From positions 175,956-239,955 of the forward strand of contig NZ_CABPST010000007.1 in NCBI RefSeq assembly GCF_902459805.1: a stretch of DNA of 64,000 nucleotides. The letters are read 5' to 3'. Position numbers and translations under genes: made by a program. The notes beneath the pieces were generated by a model. It had not been told where the DNA came from, made no database searches, and saw only the letters and a program-made list of their open reading frames with translations. The stretch is from Pandoraea bronchicola (lineage in GTDB: Bacteria > Pseudomonadota > Gammaproteobacteria > Burkholderiales > Burkholderiaceae). Shown piece after piece: positions 8,574-17,383 of this stretch. How positions within the stretch are numbered: position 1 is the stretch's first letter; each line of letters begins with the position of its first letter.

Positions 8574-11500
8574 ATGACGAACGCTCTCACGCCCCCCGCC
8601 CAAAACCGCGCGCCCGCACATCAGACACCTTCGCGCTGGCAGTTCTGGATCGACCGAGGCGGTACCTTCACCGATATCGTGGCGCGCCGCCCGGACGGCA
8701 CGCTCATCACGCACAAGCTGCTCTCCGAAAACCCGGAGCAGTATCGCGACGCCGCCGTCGCAGGCATTCGTCACTTGCTGGGCCTGGCACCGGGCGAGCC
8801 GATTACGCCCGAACAAGTCGACATGGTGAAGATGGGAACGACCGTGGCGACCAACGCGTTGCTCGAGCGCAAAGGCGAACCGCTCGCGCTGGTGACGACG
8901 CAAGGCTTTCGCGATGCGCTGCGCATCGCGTATCAGAACCGGCCGCGCCTGTTCGATCTCGACATCGCGTTGCCGGAAGCGCTGTATGCGCAAGTCGTGG
9001 AAGTCGACGAGCGGGTCGGTGCGCACGGTGAAGTGGTGCGTGAACTGGATCTCGACGCGGCGCGTAGCGCACTCGAAGCGGTCTACGCAAAGGGCATCCG
9101 CGCGCTTGCCATCGTGTTGATGCACGGCTATCGCTATCAGGCACACGAAAGGGCGCTGGCGACGATGGCGCGTGTGCTGGGCTTCACGCAGATATCCGTC
9201 TCACACCGTGTCTCGCCGCTGATGAAGCTCGTCTCGCGCGGGGATACCACCGTCGTCGACGCCTATCTGTCGCCGATTCTGCGTCGCTACGTCGAGCAGG
9301 TCGCGAAGGAGATGCCGGGCGTCAATCTGCAATTCATGCAGAGCAGCGGGGGGCTCACGCGTGCCGACAACTTCCAGGGTAAGGACGCCATCCTGTCCGG
9401 CCCGGCAGGCGGCATCGTCGGCATGGTGAGGGCGTCGAGCGCGGCCGGCTTCGACCGGGTGATCGGCTTCGATATGGGCGGCACGTCGACCGATGTGTCG
9501 CATTACAACGGCGAATTCGAGCGCGTTTTCGAGACGCAAGTCGCCGGCGTTCGCATGCGTGCACCGATGATGAGTATTCACACCGTGGCAGCCGGCGGCG
9601 GCTCGGTGTTGTCGTTTGACGGCACGCGTTTGCGCGTGGGGCCGGACTCGGCCGGTGCGAATCCCGGGCCAGCGGCGTACCGGCGCGGTGGCCCGCTTAC
9701 CGTCACGGACTGCAACGTCATGCTCGGCAAAATTCAGCCCGCGCACTTCCCGAAGGTGTTCGGACCGAACGCCGACGAGCCGCTGGATCGCGACGTCGTC
9801 GTCGCGAAGTTTACGGCGCTGGCCGCCGAGATCGAGCAGGCGACGGGCCGGCGACAGACGCCCGAAGCCCTTGCCGAAGGCTTCCTGGAAATTGCCATCG
9901 GCAGCATGGCAAACGCCATCAAGAAGATCTCTGTGCAGCGTGGTCACGATGTGAGCCGCTACGTGCTGACGACGTTCGGCGGCGCAGGGGGGCAACACGC
10001 CTGTGGCGTGGCCGATGCACTCGGCATGACGAAGGTCTTCGCGCATCCGTTGGCCGGGGTGCTCTCGGCGTATGGCATGGGGCTCGCGGATCAGACGGCG
10101 ATGCGCGAGCGCATGATCGAAGCGCCACTGTCCGACGAGGGATTGCGTGCGCTCGACGATGCGCTCGCCGCGCTGGCGGGCGAGGCGGTCAACGCGCTGC
10201 TGTCGCAAGGCGTGCCGCCATCGCGCATCGAGACAGTGCGTCGCGTTCATGTGCGTTACGCCGGAACCGATTCGGCGCTGGCCGTGCCGTTCGGCGACGT
10301 TGCGCAAATGCGTGCCGCTTTCGAAGCGGCTTATCGTCAGCGGTACTCGTTCCTGATGGACGGTGCGGCGTTGATTGTCGAAGTGGCCTCGGTCGAAGCC
10401 ATCGGCCACTCCGACGCCCCGGTCGACATCGCCCCGCTCGAGACGCGCATGTCGGGTGCGCCGAAGGTCGTCGATCACGTGAAGCTGTATGCGAGCGGGG
10501 CGTGGCACGAGGCGGCGCTGTTTGCCCGCGACACGCTGCTCGCAGGCGACACCATCGACGGGCCCGCCATCGTCGCAGAAAAGAGCGGCACGACGGTGGT
10601 CGAGCCGGGATGGCAGGCTGAGATGACCACGCAGGGCAATCTCGTGCTCTCCCGCGTGGTGCCGCGCGAGACGCAACGTGACGCCGGGGAACGCGCAACG
10701 CAGGCCGATCCGGTGCGCCTCGAGATCTTCAACAACCTCTTCATGTCGATCGCCGAGCAGATGGGGCTGCGTCTGCAGAACACGGCGTATTCGGTGAATA
10801 TCAAGGAGCGTCTGGACTTCTCGTGCGCGCTGTTCGACCGGGAGGGCAACCTCATCGCCAACGCGCCGCACATGCCCGTGCATCTGGGATCGATGGGCGA
10901 GAGCATCAAGACCGTGATCGAACGCAATCGCGGGGCGATGCGCGAGGGCGACGTCTTCATGCTCAACGACCCATATCACGGCGGTACACACCTGCCGGAC
11001 GTCACGGTGATCACACCGGTCTTCGTGACGGGCGAGGGCAGCTGCGCGGACGATGCGGCCGAACCACTCTTCTATGTCGGCTCGCGCGGCCACCACGCGG
11101 ATATCGGTGGCATCACGCCGGGATCGATGCCACCCGACTCGACGCATGTCGAGGAAGAAGGCGTGCTCATCGACAACTGGCAACTGGTTGCCGCGGGCGA
11201 ACTGCGCGATCGCGAAACACGCGCACTGCTGACCGGAGCACGCTATCCGGCGCGCAACATCGACCAGAACATGGCCGATCTGCGCGCGCAAGTGGCCGCG
11301 AACCAGAAGGGCGTAGATGAGCTGCGCCGCATGGTGAACGAGTTCGGACGCGATGTCGTGCTTGCTTACATGGGGCACGTGCAGGACAACGCCGAAGCTG
11401 CCGTGCGACGCGTGATCGGTGCGCTGGCCGACGGTCACTATCGCTACGCACTGGATAACGGTGCGGTGATCGAGGTCGCGATTCGCGTCGATCACGCGAC

Positions 11501-12254
11501 ACACGCGGCAACCATCGACTTCACGGGAACGTCGGCCCAGTTACCCAACAACTTCAATGCGCCGCGCGCGGTGTGCATGGCCGCCGTGCTGTACGTCTTC
11601 CGCACGCTGGTCGATGACGACATCCCGCTCAATGCGGGCTGCCTGAAACCGCTGACGGTAATCGTGCCGCAGGGCTCGATGCTCAACCCTGTGTACCCGG
11701 CAGCGGTGGTGTCGGGCAACGTGGAGACGTCGTCTGCCATTACCAACGCACTTTACGGTGCGCTGGGGCGCGTGGCGTCGAGTCAGGGCACGATGAACAA
11801 CTTCACGTTCGGCAACGAGACGTATCAGTACTACGAGACCATCGCGGGCGGCAGTGGCGCGGGCGAAGGGTTCCACGGGGCAGACGCCGTGCAGACGCAC
11901 ATGACGAACTCGCGTCTGACCGATCCGGAGGTGCTGGAGTGGCGCTATCCGGTGCGGCTGGAGAGTCACCGGATTCGCGCCGGATCGGGCGGTGCGGGGC
12001 GTTGGCATGGCGGTAACGGTGCTGTGCGGCGCATTCGCTTCCTCACTCCGATGACGGCGTCGATTCTTTCGAACAACCGCGTCCACGCACCGTTCGGTGC
12101 GCAAGGGGGGGGCGTCGGTGCGCTGGGGGCCAACTATGTCGAACGGGTCGACGGCTCACGTGAGGCGCTGGCGCACATCGGACGCACGCAGATGCAGCCG
12201 GGCGACATCTTCGTCGTGGAAACGCCGGGCGGAGGTGGCTTCGGCGCGGCCTGA
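8574..12254 (+). CDS. Fused hydantoinase A/B, 5-oxoprolinase-type
   Basis: A 1226-residue ATP-dependent amidohydrolase with both halves in one chain, the layout of 5-oxoprolinase (5-oxoproline + ATP + water to glutamate). HyuA half: phosphate-binding [10 protein letters not shown] near residues 27-36 and a second DMGGTSTD at 300-307. HyuB half from about residue 712, with [15 protein letters not shown] (H806, D809) and [14 protein letters not shown] at 8574 is chosen because it fits the family's start; an open frame reaches 8436 but its extra residues look non-coding. With the DUF1445 protein and the carrier it suggests a D-glutamate/5-oxoproline route. A hydantoin or other lactam substrate remains possible. 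Confidence 0.92.
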   Translation: MTNALTPPAQNRAPAHQTPSRWQFWIDRGGTFTDIVARRPDGTLITHKLLSENPEQYRDAAVAGIRHLLGLAPGEPITPEQVDMVKMGTTVATNALLERKGEPLALVTTQGFRDALRIAYQNRPRLFDLDIALPEALYAQVVEVDERVGAHGEVVRELDLDAARSALEAVYAKGIRALAIVLMHGYRYQAHERALATMARVLGFTQISVSHRVSPLMKLVSRGDTTVVDAYLSPILRRYVEQVAKEMPGVNLQFMQSSGGLTRADNFQGKDAILSGPAGGIVGMVRASSAAGFDRVIGFDMGGTSTDVSHYNGEFERVFETQVAGVRMRAPMMSIHTVAAGGGSVLSFDGTRLRVGPDSAGANPGPAAYRRGGPLTVTDCNVMLGKIQPAHFPKVFGPNADEPLDRDVVVAKFTALAAEIEQATGRRQTPEALAEGFLEIAIGSMANAIKKISVQRGHDVSRYVLTTFGGAGGQHACGVADALGMTKVFAHPLAGVLSAYGMGLADQTAMRERMIEAPLSDEGLRALDDALAALAGEAVNALLSQGVPPSRIETVRRVHVRYAGTDSALAVPFGDVAQMRAAFEAAYRQRYSFLMDGAALIVEVASVEAIGHSDAPVDIAPLETRMSGAPKVVDHVKLYASGAWHEAALFARDTLLAGDTIDGPAIVAEKSGTTVVEPGWQAEMTTQGNLVLSRVVPRETQRDAGERATQADPVRLEIFNNLFMSIAEQMGLRLQNTAYSVNIKERLDFSCALFDREGNLIANAPHMPVHLGSMGESIKTVIERNRGAMREGDVFMLNDPYHGGTHLPDVTVITPVFVTGEGSCADDAAEPLFYVGSRGHHADIGGITPGSMPPDSTHVEEEGVLIDNWQLVAAGELRDRETRALLTGARYPARNIDQNMADLRAQVAANQKGVDELRRMVNEFGRDVVLAYMGHVQDNAEAAVRRVIGALADGHYRYALDNGAVIEVAIRVDHATHAATIDFTGTSAQLPNNFNAPRAVCMAAVLYVFRTLVDDDIPLNAGCLKPLTVIVPQGSMLNPVYPAAVVSGNVETSSAITNALYGALGRVASSQGTMNNFTFGNETYQYYETIAGGSGAGEGFHGADAVQTHMTNSRLTDPEVLEWRYPVRLESHRIRAGSGGAGRWHGGNGAVRRIRFLTPMTASILSNNRVHAPFGAQGGGVGALGANYVERVDGSREALAHIGRTQMQPGDIFVVETPGGGGFGAA

Positions 12255-12412
12255 GCGATCTGCCATGAGTGAACACGGCGCGCGGATGGGAATTCGCTGA
12301 AGCGCGGCGTGATACCGGAAGGGAATGCTGCCTTTGCAAAGGCGAGCGCCGAGCGTCTTCGTACGATGCGTTATGTCTTGATTGACTGACCGCAACATAC
12401 GGAGGCGCTCTC

Positions 12413-12820
12413 ATGTCTGACCCGTTGCAACACGCGACTCTCACGTCCGCCGCATCTACCGATCCGGAACCCTGCGTGGCAGATGCGCTTCTCGTTCAGT
12501 ACGAACGCGCGTGTGCCGAAATGCAGTTGGCGGGGCGTAAGTTGCATCGCCAGATGCAGGAGTACCAGGCGGTACTCGACGAAGTCGCACGTCTCGAAGC
12601 GTCGGGCACATCCGATGCCCGTGAAAAGCTCAAACGCCTCGAAGCGCTCGTCGAGAGTGAAGCGTTTCAACGCGACGAGCGCGAGATCCGGCGCATGACC
12701 GCAGCACTTGCGCACACCATCGAGCGGATGCGCGCCGACGCACCTGTGCCGCTCGACGATACCCCCACCCCGGCCGCGAAACGTGTGCTAGCCGTGCGCC
12801 TGAGACGAGGTTGCGCATGA
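12413..12820 (+). CDS. SseA-like type III secretion chaperone (putative)
   Basis: A 135-residue, largely helical protein with heptad-like pattern (YERACAEMQLAGRKLHRQM, then IRRMTAALAHTIERM). Its place as first gene of the operon, its size, coiled-coil character and the ending RADAPVPL...AAKR resemble, from memory, SseA/EscC, the chaperones of SseB/EseB and SseD/EseD in SPI-2-type type III systems. ACGGAGGCG precedes the ATG. It overlaps the next gene by ATGA. The similarity is weak at sequence level; the call rests mainly on the operon order. Confidence 0.6.
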   Translation: MSDPLQHATLTSAASTDPEPCVADALLVQYERACAEMQLAGRKLHRQMQEYQAVLDEVARLEASGTSDAREKLKRLEALVESEAFQRDEREIRRMTAALAHTIERMRADAPVPLDDTPTPAAKRVLAVRLRRGCA

Positions 12821-13341
12821 TCGATCGAGTGTATGGCGCGCCGCCGCCCACGCCGCCCTACGGCGTGTCTGCAATCAGCGCGGCTCCTGCCGCTACCCAG
12901 AATCCGCTGCTCTCGACGATGGGCGTTGCCCAGTCGCGATTGAGCACGTTGCAGTCGATGGCTGACGCTTGGCTTGTGTCGGCACAGACACGCGTGAACG
13001 TCGCGCGGGAAGCCAGCGGTTTTGCAACGTTGGTCAATGAGATGGCGCAGCGTGCGTCGACTGGAGCCAAGCAGGAAGTGCTGCCGCAAGCATTGCGTGA
13101 CTTCGCCGTTGAGCACGCATTGGTGCCGCCGCAGGCCGCCAGTGAGCCGATGGATGCCGCAGGTCTGCAAAACCTCGAGTCGCAGCTTCAGTCACTGGCG
13201 CTGACCGATGGCGCGTCGAGCACCCGTGAGCAAATCCAGCTCAAACGCTTCGTGACCAGCTACGACAACACGCTCACGCTTTACAACGCCGTGATCGCCC
13301 GGCTTGGCGAAGTCACGAAGAAGATCGTGAACAGCATCTGA
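12817..13341 (+). CDS. Putative type III secreted filament/tip protein, SseB/EspA-like (first copy)
   Basis: A 174-residue protein with no signal peptide and a Ser/Ala/Gln-rich N-terminus, as in type III substrates. The C-terminal helix (REQIQLKRFVTSYDNTLTLY...VTKKIVNSI) has the amphipathic pattern of EspA/SseB-family filament proteins, whose last helix drives coiled-coil polymerisation. ATG at 12817 overlaps the preceding stop; a TTG six bases upstream is less likely. A second protein of the same type follows at 13425. Which of the two is the filament, and whether this one is a tip or partner protein, is unknown. Confidence 0.5.
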   Translation: MIDRVYGAPPPTPPYGVSAISAAPAATQNPLLSTMGVAQSRLSTLQSMADAWLVSAQTRVNVAREASGFATLVNEMAQRASTGAKQEVLPQALRDFAVEHALVPPQAASEPMDAAGLQNLESQLQSLALTDGASSTREQIQLKRFVTSYDNTLTLYNAVIARLGEVTKKIVNSI

Positions 13342-13424
13342 GCGGTGGCGCACGCGCGCCATCGAATGTCGTATGCCGTTCGTTTGCCCAGCCTCGATTC
13401 CCCTCACTTCAGGATGAAAGCCCC

Positions 13425-14054
13425 ATGACGACTATCCAGCGGTACGTTCCTCCTCGCCTTGTTCCCCTGCAAACCGGCCTCACGCGTGACGTCAACGTCG
13501 GTGGCATTACGAAGTCGCTCGACTTTCACGGCACGCTGGCGCAGTACGCGATGCTGATGATGGAGATGAACAACGGCGAAGCACAAAACATGATTCAGGA
13601 AATGCAGCGACGCCAGAAGGAGGGGCAGGAGGCGCGCGAAGTGTCGAATCTGATCGAATCGCTGATCAATGAGATCGGCTCGAACACATCGACGAAGAAG
13701 TTGGTCGGCGACGGCATTCGCGGCTTCTTCGACAAGCACAGCATCGAGATTACCGTGTACGGCGACGGCACGAAGAAGACGATGATGCAATGGGAGGGCC
13801 GCGACAAGCGAGTCGGCGAGAATGGCTACACGACGCCGACGGGTAGCAACGCGCAATATACGGCCGCCGATCTGCGCACGCTGAAGGCCGCCGCCGAGGG
13901 GTTCACCGAGCAGGCGTCCGATAGTCGTACCGTCGACCAGATCAAGATCAACAAGAAACTTCAGGAATACAACGGCGCCTCGACGCTGGTGAACACCATC
14001 TACAGCTCGCAAGGCTCGCAGCTCAACCAGATCAACGGGTCGATGCGCACGTGA
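13425..14054 (+). CDS. Putative type III secreted translocator filament protein, SseB/EspA-like (second copy)
   Basis: A 209-residue protein whose layout matches SseB/EspA: a hydrophobic helix near residues 35-50 (LAQYAMLMMEMNNGEAQN), a charged coiled-coil (IQEMQRRQKEGQEAREVSN), a less helical middle, and a C-terminal amphipathic helix (TVDQIKINKKLQEYN...LVNTIYSSQGSQLNQI). In SPI-2-type systems this protein forms the sheath or filament that carries the translocon pore. It is followed directly, by GTGA overlap, by a SycD/SscA-like chaperone, exactly as sseB is followed by sscA. No signal peptide. Confidence 0.65.
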   Translation: MTTIQRYVPPRLVPLQTGLTRDVNVGGITKSLDFHGTLAQYAMLMMEMNNGEAQNMIQEMQRRQKEGQEAREVSNLIESLINEIGSNTSTKKLVGDGIRGFFDKHSIEITVYGDGTKKTMMQWEGRDKRVGENGYTTPTGSNAQYTAADLRTLKAAAEGFTEQASDSRTVDQIKINKKLQEYNGASTLVNTIYSSQGSQLNQINGSMRT

Positions 14055-14566
14055 GCACGCCAACGCCCCAGGAAGCCATGCCGCCGGAAATCGACGCGGA
14101 CGAAGCGCAAGGCATCTTTTCGCGATTCTTCGAAAGCGGCGGCGCACTGCGCATGCTGGCCGACCTCGACGAGGACGATCTGGCGCGCGTGCGTGCGCAT
14201 GCGGGTCAGCGCTTCGCGCAAGGTCAGATCGCTGCGGCGCAATGCGTGTACTTCGTGCTCGCCACGCTCGATCAATGGTCGTTCGACGACTGGTATGGAC
14301 TGGGGCTCTGCTACCAACGACTTGGGCAACATGAGCAGGCGTTGCCATGCTTTGCGAAGGCGGGTGTGATCCGCGTTTCGGACCCGCGCCCGCCGTATCT
14401 CGCCGCAATGAGCTACGAGCATACGGGCAACCGGGAATTCGCACGCAAGTCGTACGACGCCACGTTGCGCGTGTGTGGCCAACTGCCCGAGCACGACGCG
14501 CTGGCGCGTTCGGCGCGCGCCCGACGCGACGCGCTGAACGCCTCTTCGGAACCTCAAACAACATGA
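14051..14566 (+). CDS. SycD/LcrH/SscA-family type III translocator chaperone
   Basis: A 171-residue tetratricopeptide chaperone of the class II type III family. Typical stretches are FAQGQIAAAQCVYFVLATLD, WSFDDWYGLGLCYQRLGQHEQA and DPRPPYLAAMSYEHTGN, closely following the SycD consensus of three TPRs. These chaperones hold the two hydrophobic translocators before export. The start is GTG at 14051, overlapping the previous stop as GTGA, and its own stop overlaps the start of the SctE gene as ATGA, so chaperone and client are translationally coupled. This is one of the most secure calls of the operon. Confidence 0.85.
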   Translation: MSTPTPQEAMPPEIDADEAQGIFSRFFESGGALRMLADLDEDDLARVRAHAGQRFAQGQIAAAQCVYFVLATLDQWSFDDWYGLGLCYQRLGQHEQALPCFAKAGVIRVSDPRPPYLAAMSYEHTGNREFARKSYDATLRVCGQLPEHDALARSARARRDALNASSEPQTT

Positions 14567-16071
14567 CAGTCATTCATTCCCCACGGGCCGCCTACATGCC
14601 GGCCTGGACCGGCAGCATTGCCGACGCGCCCGCCGCCATCTCCGCAGACGAATCGATCGAATCTGACGATGCTGCTCGCAAGCGTCGGCAGCGGACCGAC
14701 TGGCTCCGTACCGAGGACTTCGCGCCGGATACACCGACCGGCGTCGATTGGCGCGACGCCGATGGCGCGTTCTCGCGCTTGCTGAATCATCTTTTCTCGG
14801 CGGGCAGCGGGCTGGCCGCAGATGCGCTGCGTTCGTCCAACCCGCAAGGCGCCACAGACCTCTCTGCACTCGAAAACGTCGACCCGTCTACGCTCGCGAT
14901 GATGGCGTCGATGCTCGCGATGGACGCATTGGGCGACACGGCCAAATCCACACAGCGTGCGCTGGAGTTGCTGGGCGTGCGGCAGGAGAAGCTGCGTCAG
15001 GAAGACATCAAGAAGTATCGCGAGCAGATGGACGCGAAGACTGAAGATGCGAACAAGGCGCGTAAGGGCGGCATCTTCGGTGTCGTGTTCGATTGGCTCA
15101 TCGCGGCGGTCGACGTCGTGGTTGGCGCGGTCAAGGTGGTGACGGGGGTTCTGACGATGAACCCGCTGATGATCGCCGGTGGCGTGGCCGATGTCGGTGC
15201 CGGGATAGCCGGGCTCGGCGTGGCGTTCCACAAAACGATGGCGCTTGTCGACCCGAAGAACGCGGCTTATCACGAGAAGGAAGCCGCCAAGTGGGGGCAT
15301 GCGCAGTTGGCGTTCCAGATGCTTGGCATGGTGATCGGCTTCGGCACCTCGGTTCGGGGCTTTCTTGCCAAGCGCGCGACGACCAAAGCCGCGAGCCGCG
15401 TGTTCAAGGCGGGCGCGGGTGAAGCGCTGGAGCAAGCGGTCAAGTCGGGCGATAAAGCTGCCATTGGTGCGATCAAGACGCGCGTGGTCTCGGAGATCGG
15501 ATTCGTTGTCGGCAACGAGGTCGGCAAGCGCGTGGGCCAGTCGCTGCTGCAGAACGGAACCCAAGGCGCGCGCAGGCTGGCGAAGGCCGGCTTCAATCGC
15601 ATGGCCGAGCAGTTCACGCAGCAGATGGTCGAGCAGATGGCCTCGCGCGCTTTCGACAAAGTCGTGAAGAACGCGGCGAAGCAGGTCGCGCGCGGCAAGG
15701 CCGTGAGCGCCAAGGGACTGACGCAATCGTTCACCTCGGGCATGAACGTGCAAGGTTACTTTGCGCTGGCGCGCGGTTCGTGGTCGCTCTCGACGGCGGT
15801 GCGCGGCGTGTTCTCCGGCGCCAACGCCCTTGGGCAAGGAATCGTCGGCGTGCAGCGCTCGAAACTGCAACTGGAAGCCCGCGATCTCGCTGTCGACATG
15901 ATGTGGTTGCAGATGCTCATGCAGATGAACGGCGACGACAAGAAGCGTGCGGCGAAGTCGATGGAGACGTTAGTGGGTCAGCAGAACGATATCGCCGTTT
16001 CGGCCGGCGAGCAGGTCCAGAAGACCGGTGAGATGCGCATTCGAATGGCCGCCTCAATCGCCAGAGCGTGA
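14563..16071 (+). CDS. sctE: Type III secretion translocon pore protein SctE (SseC/YopB/EspD family)
   Basis: A 502-residue protein with the layout of the large hydrophobic translocator: polar N-terminal third with chaperone-binding and coiled-coil parts (RALELLGVRQEKLRQEDIKKYREQM in two pieces, about residues 132-156), then a hydrophobic block (about 170-222, FDWLIAAVDVVVGAVKVVTG onward) and a second hydrophobic stretch near 249-262, then a long amphipathic C-terminal part. No signal peptide. These proteins insert in the host membrane with SctB to form the translocation pore. Start ATG 14563 overlaps the chaperone stop. A frame open from further upstream is inside the chaperone gene and is ignored. 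Confidence 0.85.
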   Translation: MTVIHSPRAAYMPAWTGSIADAPAAISADESIESDDAARKRRQRTDWLRTEDFAPDTPTGVDWRDADGAFSRLLNHLFSAGSGLAADALRSSNPQGATDLSALENVDPSTLAMMASMLAMDALGDTAKSTQRALELLGVRQEKLRQEDIKKYREQMDAKTEDANKARKGGIFGVVFDWLIAAVDVVVGAVKVVTGVLTMNPLMIAGGVADVGAGIAGLGVAFHKTMALVDPKNAAYHEKEAAKWGHAQLAFQMLGMVIGFGTSVRGFLAKRATTKAASRVFKAGAGEALEQAVKSGDKAAIGAIKTRVVSEIGFVVGNEVGKRVGQSLLQNGTQGARRLAKAGFNRMAEQFTQQMVEQMASRAFDKVVKNAAKQVARGKAVSAKGLTQSFTSGMNVQGYFALARGSWSLSTAVRGVFSGANALGQGIVGVQRSKLQLEARDLAVDMMWLQMLMQMNGDDKKRAAKSMETLVGQQNDIAVSAGEQVQKTGEMRIRMAASIARA

Positions 16072-16129
16072 GTGCGGCCGACTTTCCAGACGCGGTATCC
16101 ACCGCGTCTTCCCTATACGGAGTGATGAC

Positions 16130-16804
16130 ATGACTACTGCATTGAGCCCGACGTTTCCCGTGCATCGCCAGATGGACAGCATGGCCTTCGACGCCCGGCA
16201 ACGCGCCGGGTCCGGGAGCGAAGATTCGCAAGTGCTGCCGCGTATCCGCGAGAAGGTCGATGGACTACAGTCCGCCCAGGCGCTCATCGCGCTGTTTCTC
16301 GCCATGCGAATTGCCGAACGCAACACCGATCAGTCGTACCGCACGCGTCATGATGCGATGGTTTTCGAGCGTGGTCTGACGGCGCGCTCTGAAAAGTACA
16401 AGGCCAATCAGTCGCACTATTACGCAGGCCTGAACTCGGCCGTCGGCGGCATCGTTTCAGGGACCTTCTCTCTGGTGGGGGGTGTCGGCTCCGGCGCCGC
16501 CGGCTTCGGCGGTGAGCTCGGCAAGCTGAGAACGGTTGGCACCGCGGTCGGTGAAACGACGAAGGGTTTCAGCCAGTTCGTGAAGTCGCCGTTCGATGTC
16601 GTGTCGAACAACGATTCGCTCGCCGGGCGCGATAACGATGTGCTTGGCGAGTTCGAGATGTCGCTCACTGACGAGACACGTCGCACCAACGATCGGCTGC
16701 GTCAGCGAATCGATGCGACGAGCGCCGATATCCGTGACGTGTCGCGCTCGATGTACGGCATGATCGGGCAGCAGGTCACGAAGATGTACGAAACCATCCG
16801 ATAA
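16130..16804 (+). CDS. sctB: Type III secretion translocon protein SctB (SseD/YopD/EspB-like)
   Basis: A 224-residue protein 58 bases after sctE with GGAG before ATG 16130. It has one hydrophobic Gly/Ala/Val segment (about residues 97-128, LNSAVGGIVSGTFSLVGGVG onward), flanked by polar helices, and an amphipathic C-terminal end (RLRQRIDATSADIRDVSRSM). This single-span plan and position after sctE are those of the minor translocator SseD/YopD. Sequence similarity in this family is always low, so order and topology carry the call. Confidence 0.72.
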   Translation: MTTALSPTFPVHRQMDSMAFDARQRAGSGSEDSQVLPRIREKVDGLQSAQALIALFLAMRIAERNTDQSYRTRHDAMVFERGLTARSEKYKANQSHYYAGLNSAVGGIVSGTFSLVGGVGSGAAGFGGELGKLRTVGTAVGETTKGFSQFVKSPFDVVSNNDSLAGRDNDVLGEFEMSLTDETRRTNDRLRQRIDATSADIRDVSRSMYGMIGQQVTKMYETIR

Positions 16805-16808
16805 GCCC

Positions 16809-17237
16809 ATGACAGTCTGCGAGCGCGCCGTTGCGGCATTTTTCAGGACTCACCGTTTTACGGCGCGCGTCGAAGTCTGCGAGCGCACGCGCATCGCAGT
16901 GGGACAGCGCGTCGAGAATGGCGAGCTGTCCCTTTGTCATCGTCTCGATAAAGTGGCCTCGGGCATCGTCCTGACGATCACCGATTTCCGGCTGAGTCCC
17001 GAGTCGAAGTCAGGAGAGCACGCCGTGCGGCGTTTCTGCCAACTGATTCGGACGCTGCTGCGCACGGTGCCCCACGTAGGCTACGTTCGCGGCATGATCC
17101 TGCCCGGCGTGAGCGATGCCCGAGTTCGCGCTGTCCGTCTGCGGCTCGGTGCGGTTCTCGAACGCGAAGGGGCGTTCTGGCGAGAGGAAGACGGCGACCG
17201 CTGGCTGGTCTTCTGCCGCGAGCACAGCCGGAGATAG
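16809..17237 (+). CDS. SseE/EseE-like type III secretion accessory protein
   Basis: A 142-residue soluble protein four bases after sctB. From memory its C-terminal half aligns with Salmonella SseE: a QLIRTLLR helix, then strand GYVRGMILPGV, then DGDRWLVFCREH against the DGDNWTVL-type end of SseE. In SPI-2 and Edwardsiella, sseE/eseE follows sseD/eseD in the same way, where it acts as a chaperone-like or regulatory protein. It completes the match of this operon to sseA-sseB-sscA-sseC-sseD-sseE. No sscB, sseF or sseG homologue follows. Confidence 0.62.
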   Translation: MTVCERAVAAFFRTHRFTARVEVCERTRIAVGQRVENGELSLCHRLDKVASGIVLTITDFRLSPESKSGEHAVRRFCQLIRTLLRTVPHVGYVRGMILPGVSDARVRAVRLRLGAVLEREGAFWREEDGDRWLVFCREHSRR

Positions 17238-17383
17238 GCGCGAGGTACTTGGCCTCTCTCGTCACGTGAGTGATGGTCGCGATCTTGTGCGTCTGCGACA
17301 TTTTTGAAGGCGTGCGCCAGCGCTACGATTCTCTCCGGTGATGCCATTGACGATCTCCCAAACGTGCCCTGCGTTGGGGACAT

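Noticed and set aside
9201-11504. 767-codon minus-strand frame inside the oxoprolinase gene
   Set aside because: Antisense to conserved HyuA/HyuB motifs, His/Arg-rich with no domain.
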